Source: Parolsenella massiliensis
GTDB taxonomy: Bacteria; Actinomycetota; Coriobacteriia; Coriobacteriales; Atopobiaceae
Reading direction: 5' to 3'
DNA: 64,000 bases
Assembly: GCF_900143685.1 (NCBI RefSeq)
Contig: NZ_LT671675.1
Coordinates: 1,357,985 to 1,421,984, forward strand
Under the pieces are notes generated by a model. It had not been told where the DNA came from and ran no database searches. It saw only the letters and a list, made by a program, of their open reading frames with translations. A program made the position numbers and the translations under genes. Within the stretch, counting starts at the first letter, position 1. Every line of letters begins with the position of its first letter. Below are positions 1 to 8,046 of the stretch, piece after piece.

Positions 1-355
1 GCTTCGGGCGCAGCGCCTCCGCGCCGCCCTCCCGGTAGAGCCTGCACCAGCGGTCGAGGGGAGACTTCGACATGATGCCGAACCTGGCCATCGCCGCCGG
101 CCTTGGCATCCCGCGGTCGACGACGGCCGAGGCGGCGGCGACCCTCTGCTCGTACGTGTACCTGGCCTGCTTCCCGTCCATGCGCAGCAGCACCTCGCTC
201 CCGAACGCGCGGTATATCTCCTGCCATTTTCTCACGGCGGCAATCGGGGCCGGGAGGCTGGCGGCGACCGACCTGCAGCCCAGTCCAGAGGAGAAGAGCT
301 CCGCGGCCCTCCTCCTCACCCCGACGTCGTATCTAAACCTGAGGTCCGCCCGCAT
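1..355 (-). CDS. IS3-family OrfA-like transposase, partial (C-terminus beyond left edge)
   Basis: A reading frame starts with ATG at 355 and runs leftward off the window, so only the first 118 residues are visible. They contain two helix-turn-helix-like blocks: residues about 8-45 (AAELFSSGLGCRSVAASL) and about 65-110 (AASAVVDRGMPRPAAMARFG). This is the arrangement of the DNA-binding OrfA of IS3/IS150-type elements, which binds the terminal inverted repeats and is joined to the OrfB integrase by programmed frameshifting. OrfB would lie outside the window. A candidate IS end (TGGACACGAGAAATGGG on the minus strand) lies just upstream of the start at 362-382. Family assignment is from the double-HTH pattern and the IS-end context only. 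Confidence 0.6.
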   Translation of the reverse strand, partial: MRADLRFRYDVGVRRRAAELFSSGLGCRSVAASLPAPIAAVRKWQEIYRAFGSEVLLRMDGKQARYTYEQRVAAASAVVDRGMPRPAAMARFGIMSKSPLDRWCRLYREGGAEALRPK

Positions 356-361
356 GAGAAA

Positions 362-395
362 GCCTCCCATTTCTCGTGTCCAAGAAATGGGAGGC
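362..395. repeat. IS end / perfect 13-bp inverted repeat
   Basis: GCCTCCCATTTCT (362-374) and AGAAATGGGAGGC (383-395) are perfect inverted copies around the 8-base spacer CGTGTCCA. Read on the minus strand, the half nearest the transposase begins TGGACACGAG. A TG terminus is usual for IS3-family inverted repeats, so 382 is a likely IS boundary. The outer half is then a truncated second IS end abutting the first, or a host terminator used as the insertion target. Confidence 0.5.
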
Positions 396-802
396 AGTTC
401 ACCGGCGGTGGCCCTTTTGTTGTTTTGGGGGCGGTCCTTCGGCGGGTGCAGACATGCCGCGCAAGCAACCGACCGCGCGTTCGGGAGCGGCCACTTGGCA
501 GTTTTAGCCCCCGAGTGTGCGGTCGCGAGACCCGCGCAATGCCAAAAGCCACCCCGCGACGGCCTGCCGCCGCGCTTCCGGCCGGCTTTGCGACGGAAAA
601 CGGACCATGAGGGCCCGGTGGCCTCGCATCCATCGCACACTCGAGGGCCAAAACTGCCACAAACCCGTTCGCAAGCCGTTTGCCGCAAAAAGCAACAGAG
701 GTTTGTGCGCTCGTGGGCCCTCCGGGCGCCCCCACGCGGGCGCAAACCGCCCCACGGCGGCGCCCAAACCGGCCCCAGACGCCCAAACAGCGCCGCGGAG
801 CC
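396..802. other. Gene-poor region with an inverted repeat
   Basis: No convincing gene was found. The reading frames here are arginine/proline-rich by-products of GC-rich sequence. The stretch holds a 26-base inverted repeat (496-521 and 634-659, two mismatches) beginning TGGCAGTTTT. A shorter CACAAAC/GTTTGTG pair lies inside the right half. Confidence 0.4.
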
Positions 803-836
803 AAAAAGTGCGGCGCCGGGAGCCCCGGCGCCGCAC
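803..836 (-). terminator. Intrinsic terminator after degV
   Basis: A perfect 13-bp stem (808-820 with 824-836) with the 3-base loop 821-823. On the minus strand it is followed by five T (803-807). It lies about 70 bases past the degV stop codon, so it most likely ends that transcript. Confidence 0.85.
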
Positions 837-906
837 AAACCTCGCTCATTTTTTGCAGAAATCCGCTCGCGAACTCCGCACGCGCCGCTCGCAAGTGCCC
901 CGGGCC

Positions 907-1761
907 CTACTCCTCGACCGCGAACGCCACGCCAAACGAACCCGGGCCGCAGTGGGACGTGATGACGTTCTGCGTGTCATACCAGCGCAGCTCCTCGAAG
1001 CCCATCTCGCGGGCACGCTGCTCGGCAGCCTGCTGGATGGCAAGCGGCAGCCCGCACGAGCGCACGAAGAACAGCGTCGAGGTGTCCGCCGGCACGCCGG
1101 CGATCATGTGCTCCATGAAGTCGAGCGAGCAGCTCGCTATCTTACCGCGCAGCTTCTTCGTAGCCACGAGGCGCCCGTCGAGAAGCTCGATAATCGGCTT
1201 GATGCGCAGTAGCGTGGCGCCCACGAAGGCAGCGTTGGACAGGCGACCGCCGGCACGCAGATAACCCAGGTCCCCAGGCAGAAAGCCCATGCGCACGCGC
1301 TTGGCATACGCCTGAGACCACTCAAGGAGCTCCTCCACCGTGATGTCGGGGTTCTCGCGCAGGTGCTCGACCGTCTTGCGCACGACGAGGGCCAGGCCCA
1401 TCGTCACGTGACCCGTGTCGAACATCGAGACGTAGCCGCGGCCCTCGGCGGCCGTGCGAGCGCTCTCAAACGAGCATGTCGTTGACGCGGAATAGGCGAT
1501 GTAGAGGATGTGCGCCTCGGGGTTTGTCTCGTGAATGCGGTCGAACACGGCCGAGAAGTCCGCCGGCATGGATCCGCTCGTGCGCGGCAGGACGCCAAGC
1601 TGGCGGCACTCCTCGAGCATCTCGGCCGAGTCGAGCGTGCCATCGTCGATCGTGACGTCGCCGATGGAGACGTGCATCGGGACGAGCTCGATGCCAAGCT
1701 CAGCCGCCTCGGAGGCGGTGATGTCGCTGCCGGTCTCGGTGACAATTACGATGTTGCTCAC
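907..1761 (-). CDS. DegV family fatty-acid-binding protein
   Basis: A 284-residue protein of the DegV family, soluble proteins that bind a single fatty acid; the family includes the FakB subunits that present fatty acids to the kinase FakA. The N-terminus MSNIVIVTETGSDIT matches the family opening. The segments SGSMPADFS (about 62-70) and SASTTCSFESAR (91-102) match the two lid/ligand-binding motifs. The GTG start at 1761 is chosen because AGGGGAA lies 4 bases upstream and the family begins at exactly this point; the frame is open for another 63 codons without homology. It is monocistronic with its own terminator. No fakA is present in the window, so a FakB role is only possible. Confidence 0.85.
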   Translation of the reverse strand: MSNIVIVTETGSDITASEAAELGIELVPMHVSIGDVTIDDGTLDSAEMLEECRQLGVLPRTSGSMPADFSAVFDRIHETNPEAHILYIAYSASTTCSFESARTAAEGRGYVSMFDTGHVTMGLALVVRKTVEHLRENPDITVEELLEWSQAYAKRVRMGFLPGDLGYLRAGGRLSNAAFVGATLLRIKPIIELLDGRLVATKKLRGKIASCSLDFMEHMIAGVPADTSTLFFVRSCGLPLAIQQAAEQRAREMGFEELRWYDTQNVITSHCGPGSFGVAFAVEE

Positions 1762-1973
1762 GAGTTCCCCTATCGACGGGCGCGCGCAGGCGCATGCGGA
1801 TGTCCACCCGTCTGCGACGGATGCGCGTGGCCGCGCCATGGGCTCGAGGTCACGTACGCGCCATTGTTTCACACGCACGAGCGCCTGTCTGCCGATAAGG
1901 AAGTGTAAAGCTGGGAATTCGCCATTTCTCTGGCGCGAGCCCGCAGACACGGACCGCGCCTCCCCCGCATAGC

Positions 1974-2006
1974 AAAAGAGGCCGAAACCACTTGGTCCCG
2001 GCCTCT
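1974..2006 (-). terminator. Intrinsic terminator after tRNA-Val
   Basis: AGAGGCCG (1977-1984) pairs with CGGCCTCT (1999-2006) and is followed on the minus strand by four T. It lies 9 bases past the encoded CCA of tRNA-Val. Confidence 0.8.
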
Positions 2007-2014
2007 CGGCAATT

Positions 2015-2089
2015 TGGTGGGCGTTACAAGATTTGAACTTGTGACCTCTTCCGTGTCAGGGAAGCGCTCTCCCCCTGAGCTAAACGCCC
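2015..2089 (-). tRNA. tRNA-Val (GAC)
   Basis: A 75-base cloverleaf. The acceptor GGGCGTT pairs with AACGCCC; D arm, anticodon stem CTTCC/GGAAG and T arm with GTTCAAATC are all present. The anticodon loop CTGACAC gives anticodon GAC (valine). The 3' CCA is encoded. Confidence 0.97.
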
Positions 2090-2121
2090 GAAGCTCTGGT
2101 GCGCGTTTCAGCGCGAGGAGT

Positions 2122-2150
2122 AATATACCTAAGCCCCGCACCCGATGCAA
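2122..2150 (-). promoter_or_regulatory. Promoter of tRNA-Val
   Basis: On the minus strand: -35 TTGCAT, 17-base spacer, -10 TATATT, ending 33 bases before the tRNA 5' end. The same TTGCNN/TATANT layout precedes the other tRNA genes in this window. Confidence 0.8.
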
Positions 2151-2246
2151 CCCACAATTTCAAAAATTTTTGCCATCTGCCAAAAAGTTTGAGAAACCGC
2201 AGGTCACAGCGCCGCTGCGCCGCCCGCTCGCGCCACACCCCGCACG

Positions 2247-2960
2247 CTAGTCGCGGCCCCCCAAGATCGACAGCACACGCACGAACACGTTGATGATGTC
2301 CAGGAACAGCTCCGAGGCGTTGTACACAGCGTTCACGAGCGTGGGCTCGTCGTACATCGCCTTGTGAAAGTCATAGCCGATGAACCCGCAGAACACCACG
2401 ATCACCACAAAGTCGATCCACGTCTGACTCACGCCCATGAACAGCATCACGACCTGCACCACGATAAGCGCGAGAAGCGCACCCATGAGCACGCCCTGGA
2501 TCTTCTCGAACACCTGCGGCAACGCCACGCCCAGGCACGCGAACACCACGACAATGCCCGCCGTGGCCAGAAACGCTGTGCTGATCGTGGCGGCCGTGTA
2601 GCTAAGCAGAATCGTCGACGTCGTGAAGCCAAACGACAGCACGAACACCGCGTACCCCGCAAGCGACAGCCCCACGGCCTGGCGCTTCTTGCCCGACCCC
2701 ATCATCACGATGCCCGCGATGGAGGCAGCGGTGCTCAGGATGGCCACGGTCAGGTAGTGGTCGAGCACGGCCATGAGGAAGGCCGAGCTCGCAAACAGGC
2801 TCGCGCACGCGCCCATCACCAGAAAGCCCGCGAGCACAAACCCCGTGAGCGCCAGGCTGTATGCGCGCAGCGACAGCCGCTTGCCGCCGCCCACGCCCTT
2901 CTCGGCAGCCAGAGGCTCGAGCGGCTCGATGCCTCGGTTGAGGTTCTCGTTCTCAAACAT
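2247..2960 (-). CDS. Bax inhibitor-1 / YccA family membrane protein
   Basis: A 237-residue membrane protein with about seven hydrophobic segments filling almost the whole chain after a short polar N-terminus (MFENENLNRG...). The pattern, length and C-terminal signature around GFIGYDFHKAM match the BI-1/YccA/UPF0005 family (calcium-leak channels or regulators of membrane proteolysis in other bacteria). The ATG at 2960 is chosen because the preceding residues in the open frame are polar and not family-like; a weak GGA lies 8 bases upstream. It is transcribed in the same direction as the next gene, 120 bases away. The substrate or partner cannot be inferred. Confidence 0.8.
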   Translation of the reverse strand: MFENENLNRGIEPLEPLAAEKGVGGGKRLSLRAYSLALTGFVLAGFLVMGACASLFASSAFLMAVLDHYLTVAILSTAASIAGIVMMGSGKKRQAVGLSLAGYAVFVLSFGFTTSTILLSYTAATISTAFLATAGIVVVFACLGVALPQVFEKIQGVLMGALLALIVVQVVMLFMGVSQTWIDFVVIVVFCGFIGYDFHKAMYDEPTLVNAVYNASELFLDIINVFVRVLSILGGRD

Positions 2961-3080
2961 GTCTTGTCCAATCGTCTGGCGCCCACACGGGCGCTGGCCA
3001 TTCTCTACCCATTGTGGCCCATCGGCCCTCGCAAGCCCACGGGAGCCACGCAACGCTTAAGGCACCCCAAGGGACCGCGG

Positions 3081-4070
3081 CTACTTGTTTGGCTCGAGGT
3101 CCTCGCCCACCACAAGGTTCTGGAAGCGGTTCTCGATGAACTCGTCGTTGAAGTGGGAGTCCACGTAGGCATCCACGGGGTTCGCCGGCGGGATGCCCAG
3201 GTCTCGTTGCGCCTTGCGGTAGAAGCAAAAGACGGTCGCGAGCATGTCCACGATGAGAAACACCGTCATGACCGTCACGATGACGACCTGGGCGCGGTTC
3301 GTGGGCTCGCCGATGCGATAGATCACCTCAGGCATGACCACGCGACACCACACCAGGCCGATGACGCCCCACGCAAAGATGAAGCGCCACGCGATCCACT
3401 GGGTGATTGCGTCGGGCAGCCCCAGATAGGTCCACGACTGCGCATGGAACAGGTTCTCCATGAGCATGCCCGTCGTCTGCTCCAGACCTCCGCCGAGAAG
3501 CGCGGAGAGCACGAACACCTGCCCCTTGGGCGCCGTGCGGAAGTTCCACAGCACCATCGTGAGCAGGCACGCCCCAAAGCCGTACAGGGGCGAGAACGGC
3601 CCCCACACGAGGCCCACGCGCAGCTCTGTGCGCCCGCTGGAGACGAACATCCAGACCATCTCGAGGATGAGCCCGGCGATGCTCGCCACGATGAAGATGA
3701 TGACGTAGTGGTAGAAGCCCGGGCGCATGTGGTCGAGGTAGTCCTCGCGCACCGACGCGCGGGCCTCTCGCAGGGCCTGGACCTGCTCGCTCGATAGGCG
3801 GGGCTTGGGCTGGGTCTTGAGGCTCGCGTAGGCGGGGTCATGGTGCTTGCGCGCACTGCGACGCCGCTGGCGGTCGATGATGATGCGGTCGGCCGTCTCG
3901 GTGAGCTCCTCGGGCACCTTGCCGCCATGGACGAGCCTGCGGAAGCTCCTGCCCCTGGCCGAGCGGTAGCCAAACGTGCGCGCAAGGTGCTGCACGGCCA
4001 CGTAGACGAGCCCGAAAAAGGCGAGGATGAGCAGGACGTTGAGCAAGGAGCGCCCCCAACCAAAAGACAC
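3081..4070 (-). CDS. Putative ABC-transporter type IV / CmpB-like membrane protein (PF06541-type)
   Basis: 329 residues. A hydrophobic N-terminal segment (about 8-27) is followed by a basic cytoplasmic stretch (30-115). The C-terminal domain has five or six membrane segments and the characteristic run GLVWGPFSPLYGFGA (about 150-165), the hallmark of the uncharacterised PF06541 family. Members are called putative ABC transporter permeases, but no ATPase partner lies nearby here. The start is GTG at 4070 with a poor Shine-Dalgarno sequence, so the N-terminus is uncertain. The 50-residue polar insert between the first and second membrane segments is unusual for a short family member. Function unknown. 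Confidence 0.7.
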   Translation of the reverse strand: MSFGWGRSLLNVLLILAFFGLVYVAVQHLARTFGYRSARGRSFRRLVHGGKVPEELTETADRIIIDRQRRRSARKHHDPAYASLKTQPKPRLSSEQVQALREARASVREDYLDHMRPGFYHYVIIFIVASIAGLILEMVWMFVSSGRTELRVGLVWGPFSPLYGFGACLLTMVLWNFRTAPKGQVFVLSALLGGGLEQTTGMLMENLFHAQSWTYLGLPDAITQWIAWRFIFAWGVIGLVWCRVVMPEVIYRIGEPTNRAQVVIVTVMTVFLIVDMLATVFCFYRKAQRDLGIPPANPVDAYVDSHFNDEFIENRFQNLVVGEDLEPNK

Positions 4071-4123
4071 GAGACGTTTGCGAGGGGCACCGGCGAGGCC
4101 GACGCCCTATTGCTATGGTATCC

Positions 4124-4160
4124 AAAAAAGAAAGCGACCCAACCTTGGGGCTGGGCCGCG
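4124..4160 (-). terminator. Intrinsic terminator after tRNA-Cys copy 1
   Basis: On the minus strand GCGGCCCA pairs with TGGGTCGC (one G-T pair), followed by TTTCTTTTTT. It lies 10 bases past the tRNA-Cys CCA. Confidence 0.8.
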
Positions 4161-4169
4161 TGCGATCGT

Positions 4170-4243
4170 TGGAGGCGACGCCCAGATTCGAACTGGGGGT
4201 AGGGGCTTTGCAGGCCCATGCCTTACCACTTGGCCACGTCGCC
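4170..4243 (-). tRNA. tRNA-Cys (GCA), copy 1
   Basis: A 74-base cloverleaf with acceptor GGCGACG/CGTCGCC, anticodon loop reading TTGCAAA (anticodon GCA, cysteine), T arm GTTCGAATC, discriminator T and encoded CCA. It is identical to the copy at 4635-4708. Confidence 0.97.
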
Positions 4244-4248
4244 ATATG

Positions 4249-4276
4249 AAAAGGGCCGGCCGATTGTGGCCGGCCC
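4249..4276 (-). terminator. Terminator-like hairpin between tRNA-Gly and tRNA-Cys, copy 1
   Basis: GGGCCGGCC (4253-4261) pairs perfectly with GGCCGGCCC (4268-4276) around a 6-base loop, followed on the minus strand by TTTT. It sits between the upstream tRNA-Gly and the downstream tRNA-Cys. It could lower tRNA-Cys output or serve in processing. Confidence 0.6.
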
Positions 4277-4286
4277 CTCATTCACA

Positions 4287-4362
<76 letters not shown>

Positions 4363-4374
4363 GTGCGAGGAGAT

Positions 4375-4403
4375 ACTATACACAAACTTTGCCGCCAAGC
4401 CAA
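4375..4403 (-). promoter_or_regulatory. Promoter of tRNA-Gly/Cys cassette 1
   Basis: Minus strand: -35 TTGGCT, 17-base spacer, -10 TATAGT, ending 12 bases upstream of the tRNA-Gly 5' end. Confidence 0.75.
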
Positions 4404-4491
4404 GCAAATTCGAAAAGTTTTTCTCGGCCATGGCAACCTGCGGCAGGCAACGAGCAAACAACTCGCGGCACCGACGGCCCCATCCGATCGC

Positions 4492-4558
4492 CGAGCGCTG
4501 CAAATCGGTCACTATCGCACCTCTCTCGACGCCTATAGTGACCGATTTGCAGCGCTCG
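4492..4558. repeat. 24-bp perfect palindrome element (CTGCAAATCGGTCAC type), copy 1
   Basis: Two perfect inverted 24-base arms, 4492-4515 and 4535-4558, around a 19-base loop; the core is CTGCAAATCGGTCACTAT. A second, degenerate copy lies at 41401-41469. It sits in the spacer between the two tRNA cassettes and has no T-run typical of a terminator. Confidence 0.75.
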
Positions 4559-4593
4559 CGACACGCGAGGGGGCGACCGTCTCCCGTCGCCAA

Positions 4594-4625
4594 CAAAAAA
4601 GCGGCCCGGCGTGAGCCAGACCGCT
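4594..4625 (-). terminator. Intrinsic terminator after tRNA-Cys copy 2
   Basis: On the minus strand AGCGGTCTGGC pairs with GCCGGGCCGCT (two G-T pairs) around TCAC, followed by six T. Confidence 0.85.
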
Positions 4626-4634
4626 TCTCGTCTA

Positions 4635-4708
4635 TGGAGGCGACGCCCAGATTCGAACTGGGGGTAGGGGCTTTGCAGGCCCATGCCTTACCACTTGGCC
4701 ACGTCGCC
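4635..4708 (-). tRNA. tRNA-Cys (GCA), copy 2
   Basis: Identical to 4170-4243, exactly 465 bases further right, with the same GCA anticodon and encoded CCA. Part of a duplicated tRNA-Gly/tRNA-Cys cassette. Confidence 0.97.
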
Positions 4709-4713
4709 ATATG

Positions 4714-4741
4714 AAAAGGGCCGGCCGATTGTGGCCGGCCC
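4714..4741 (-). terminator. Terminator-like hairpin between tRNA-Gly and tRNA-Cys, copy 2
   Basis: Same 9-bp perfect stem (4718-4726 with 4733-4741) followed by TTTT as in copy 1; it lies inside the duplicated segment. Confidence 0.6.
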
Positions 4742-4751
4742 CTCATTCACA

Positions 4752-4827
<76 letters not shown>

Positions 4828-4839
4828 GTGCGAAAAAAT

Positions 4840-4868
4840 ACTATACGCAAACTTCGCCATGTGCGCAA
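4840..4868 (-). promoter_or_regulatory. Promoter of tRNA-Gly/Cys cassette 2
   Basis: Minus strand: -35 TTGCGC, 17-base spacer, -10 TATAGT. The -10 is shared with cassette 1 but the -35 differs, so the duplicated block ends inside the promoter. Confidence 0.75.
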
Positions 4869-4901
4869 CAAAAAAGTTGAGAGAATTTTGGACGCGCCGC
4901 C

Positions 4902-5687
4902 CTAGCAGGCCAAAGAGCCCAGCTCGCCGCCCTTTTGCCGAGACATCGGCGTGATGAGCTTCACGAGCCTCACGACCGTGCCCTCCCCGCTCGTCTTGGG
5001 CCCGATCTCCACGGAGTCCGCGAGCATGCGCATGAGCTTGATCCCACGGCCGCGCTCGAGCGTTGTGCCCGCGTCCGCGGCCTCGCTCGCATAGACCTCG
5101 CCGGCCGGCTCGAACCCCTCGCCGCAGTCCGTGACCTCAACGACCACGCGGTCGGGGTACACCCACACGCTCAGAAGCACGCCCTCGGCGCACGTGTGGT
5201 CGATGGCGTTGCCAAGCGCCTCTCCCCCGGCAAGCGTGAGGTCGAATACCTCGTCGGCCGTGAGGTCCGTGCGCCCGAGAAGCTCCTCCATGCGGCGGCG
5301 CGCCTCGGAGAGCTTGGTTGGGTCCACGTGCATAGTCCCGTGCCACAGCGGGCGCACGGAGGGGTCGAGCGCCGGAATCGGCGGCTTGGGGCCACCGCCC
5401 GTCACGGGGATGAAGTCCACGAGGCGGCAAATCACGAGCGAGCGGTACACGTTGTCGCAAACGTTCACGAGCGACAGCAGCCCGCCCCTCTCGCGCAGCT
5501 GGCGCGACTCGGCAAAGATGAGGCTCATGCCCAGGCTGTCCACGTAGGACGCCTGCGCCATGTTGAGGATGACACGGCGGCAGCCGCCTGCCACACGCTC
5601 GTCGATGAGGGCGCGAAGGCGCCCCACGCACGAGACGTCCAGGTCGCCCTCGACGGGAATGACGAGTATGTCCTCCGAGTGATTCAT
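4902..5687 (-). CDS. STAS / anti-sigma-factor-kinase fusion (RsbV-RsbW-like)
   Basis: 261 residues with two domains normally found as separate partners. Residues 1-95 form a STAS anti-sigma-factor antagonist domain with the phosphorylatable serine in YVDSLGMS (Ser51). Residues about 120-250 form a GHKL/HATPase domain of the RsbW/SpoIIAB type: N-box GGEALGNAIDH (Asn160), TDCGEGF (Asp187) and RGRGIKLMRM. It lies 66 bases downstream of the SpoIIE-type phosphatase gene on the same strand, so the pair forms a partner-switching module. Known systems: the kinase phosphorylates the antagonist and the phosphatase reverses it. The start is at 5687; an earlier ATG at 5735 adds 16 non-conserved residues. 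No sigma factor gene lies in the window. Confidence 0.8.
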   Translation of the reverse strand: MNHSEDILVIPVEGDLDVSCVGRLRALIDERVAGGCRRVILNMAQASYVDSLGMSLIFAESRQLRERGGLLSLVNVCDNVYRSLVICRLVDFIPVTGGGPKPPIPALDPSVRPLWHGTMHVDPTKLSEARRRMEELLGRTDLTADEVFDLTLAGGEALGNAIDHTCAEGVLLSVWVYPDRVVVEVTDCGEGFEPAGEVYASEAADAGTTLERGRGIKLMRMLADSVEIGPKTSGEGTVVRLVKLITPMSRQKGGELGSLAC

Positions 5688-5753
5688 ACGGCCATTCTGC
5701 CCAGTCGGCGCCACTTCATGCGCTCGCATCCGCATGCAGCCCGCAAATGGGCG

Positions 5754-7976
5754 CTACTCGCCACCCAGCTCGTCGAAGCGAAGCGTCACCATGGCGGCGT
5801 CGTCGTCGAGGCTGCGCTCGGTGAACGCGTCGAGCCGTGCGAGAAGTCTGTCGAGCATGTGCTCGTAGTCGCCGGCGGCCTCCTCCATCACCGCGTCCCT
5901 CAGGCCCTGCTCGCCAAAGAAGGCGCCCGAGGGGTTTCTCGCCTCAGTTACGCCGTCCGTGTAGAGCAGCAGCCGGTCGCCCTCGCGCAGGCGCACGCGG
6001 CCGTCGTGGTACGACATTCCCCGGAACGCCCCCACGACGCCCGACTGCTCGTCGAGCGTGAACATCTCGTGCGGGTCGCGACGCAGAAAGATCGCAGGCG
6101 GGTGACCCGCCGAGCAGTACGTGAGCGTGGCGTGGGCCAGGTCGATGACGCCCACAAACAGCGTCGCGAACGTCTCGAGCCTAGAGAAGCCAAGCAGAAA
6201 GTCGTTGAGCAGCCGCACCATGCGCGCGGGCGGCTGACCCTCCCACGCATAGGCGCCCAGGGCCGTCCTCACGGCCGCAGACACGCTCGCCGCCTCGACG
6301 CCCTTGCCGCTCACGTCGCCGAGAATGACGCACGCGCGGCGGTTGGGCAGGCGGATGAGGTCGTAGAAGTCGCCGCCCACGAGGGCTGCCTCCGTGGCCG
6401 AGGAGTACAGGCCATGGGCCGTGATGCCCTCGACGTGCTGCAGCTCGTTCTTCATGCCGCTCTGGAGCGCCTGGGCTATGCGCGTGTCGTGCACGCGGCG
6501 CTCGCCCTCCTCGACCGCCTGGCGCACGTCCACGCAGACGCGTCGGAGAAAGTCGAGCCCCTCGACGTCCACCGGTTCCTCGCCCGCCGCGCGCAGCACG
6601 AGAAACGCGCGGCGACGGCCACCAATCTCGCCCAGGTCGACGATGGCGCCCGTGGAGGGCCGACCCGCACGCGTGAGCCACGTGTCGAGCGCCGAGCCCT
6701 TGCGTATGGGGGCCACCGCGACGCCGGCGTCCGCGTAGCCGCGTGTGAGCTCCTCGAGGGCGCAGGGAAGCTCCACGTTGCCCACGCTGGGCAGGCAGGC
6801 AACGCAGGACCCGTCCAGAGCGTCCGCGCTCACCGGAGCCAACTCGACGCCCAGCTCGGCGGAGAGCGTCTCCTTGACCTGCTCGAGGTCATGCTCGTCC
6901 ACGTTCGGCCCGTCCTCGAGAAGGTCGTGCAGGCGCATCGCCACGCGGTCGAGGCGCTGGGCGCGCTCCGTGCGCATCGTGGAGATGGCCGCTGCGAACT
7001 CGATTGAGAGGTACTGGGACACCGAGTCGAGCAGGCGGGCGTCGTCACGGCGCGTGGGGCGCGCCTCGGCCCAGCCCACCTCGATGATGGCGATGACGTG
7101 CCCGCCAAACCAGACGGGCACGCAGATGAGGCTCGTGAACGGGGGCACCTGGCGGGCAGGCACGCCATGGCGCTCGCCGGACTCCTCGTCGAGCAGCTCG
7201 CGTGTGGCGAGGGCCCCGGCGCGCAGGCTCTGCTCGGAGGGCGGCAGCAGGCGCAGGCGAAGCGCGTGGCCCGCGCGCGTCACGATCGTCTCGAGGCCCT
7301 CCCCGTAGGCCATGTACTGCGGCAGGCGTCGCCCGTCGAGCGAGGCGGTGGAGGCGCCGAGGCGGTACCCGTTCGACTCGGCGACGAACAGGATCGCCCC
7401 GTAGGCGTCGAGCGTGTCGGTCATCTGCTCCAGGACGCCGCCGAACAGCGACTCCACGTCCTCGGCGTCGATGGTGTCGAGCACGATGCGCAGCGTCCCC
7501 GACAGGCGCCGGTTGGCCAGCGACAGCTCGTCGATGAGGCGGTCGTGCTCGCGTTCCGCGGCCAGCAGCGTGTCTGTGGGGCGCATCACGAGCAGGTAGG
7601 TCTCACCCGGCGCGCTCACGCGGTCACAGCGCGCGGCCACGGTCGCGGCGCCGCCCGTGGCGAGGCGGCACGAGAGCTCGGTGAGCGAGCCGTCCGTGGG
7701 CAGCAGCGGGACGTGGGTCTCGGCGTCTGCCGGGTGGTTGGGGTTGAAGAGGATGTCCCTCACGTTCGTGCCAGCGAGCTCGTCGAGGGAGAGCCCGGTG
7801 AGGGCCTCGGCCTGGGCATTGGCGGTGAGGATCCGCGCGTCTCCGTCGAGCGTGAGCACGGCGTCCGACGTGAGTGCCATGAGCGCGGCGAGCACGCCGG
7901 GAAGCGCCCCCCTGCCCGCGCGATCGACGCGGGCAAGCTGGGATGAGGCCTGCTGGCCCTGGGAGGTGGAATCCAT
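5754..7976 (-). CDS. PAS-GAF-SpoIIE serine phosphatase (RsbU/RsbP-like)
   Basis: 740 residues. A PAS-like domain (about 30-135; TSDAVLTLDGDARILTANAQ) is followed by a GAF-like region (about 180-340) and a linker. A C-terminal PP2C/SpoIIE phosphatase domain follows (about 510-740) with the metal-binding motifs GGDFYD (534-539), LGDVSGKGVEAA and LLLYTDGVTEAR. Such proteins sense a signal with the N-terminal domains and dephosphorylate a STAS antagonist; the downstream STAS-HATPase gene is the obvious substrate. The ATG at 7976 is selected because AGGAG lies 7 bases upstream. There are no membrane segments, so it is cytoplasmic. The signal is unknown. Confidence 0.85.
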   Translation of the reverse strand: MDSTSQGQQASSQLARVDRAGRGALPGVLAALMALTSDAVLTLDGDARILTANAQAEALTGLSLDELAGTNVRDILFNPNHPADAETHVPLLPTDGSLTELSCRLATGGAATVAARCDRVSAPGETYLLVMRPTDTLLAAEREHDRLIDELSLANRRLSGTLRIVLDTIDAEDVESLFGGVLEQMTDTLDAYGAILFVAESNGYRLGASTASLDGRRLPQYMAYGEGLETIVTRAGHALRLRLLPPSEQSLRAGALATRELLDEESGERHGVPARQVPPFTSLICVPVWFGGHVIAIIEVGWAEARPTRRDDARLLDSVSQYLSIEFAAAISTMRTERAQRLDRVAMRLHDLLEDGPNVDEHDLEQVKETLSAELGVELAPVSADALDGSCVACLPSVGNVELPCALEELTRGYADAGVAVAPIRKGSALDTWLTRAGRPSTGAIVDLGEIGGRRRAFLVLRAAGEEPVDVEGLDFLRRVCVDVRQAVEEGERRVHDTRIAQALQSGMKNELQHVEGITAHGLYSSATEAALVGGDFYDLIRLPNRRACVILGDVSGKGVEAASVSAAVRTALGAYAWEGQPPARMVRLLNDFLLGFSRLETFATLFVGVIDLAHATLTYCSAGHPPAIFLRRDPHEMFTLDEQSGVVGAFRGMSYHDGRVRLREGDRLLLYTDGVTEARNPSGAFFGEQGLRDAVMEEAAGDYEHMLDRLLARLDAFTERSLDDDAAMVTLRFDELGGE

Positions 7977-8046
7977 GCTCGGCTCCTTCTCGCACGGCAC
8001 CGCGGGCTCGCGGGTGCGCCCTGGCACGTCATGGTGCATAGCTAAC

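Noticed and set aside
316-894. 192-codon minus-strand frame across the gene-poor region
   Set aside because: It overlaps the IS transposase start and the degV terminator, has no ribosome site and an Arg/Pro/Ala-biased composition.
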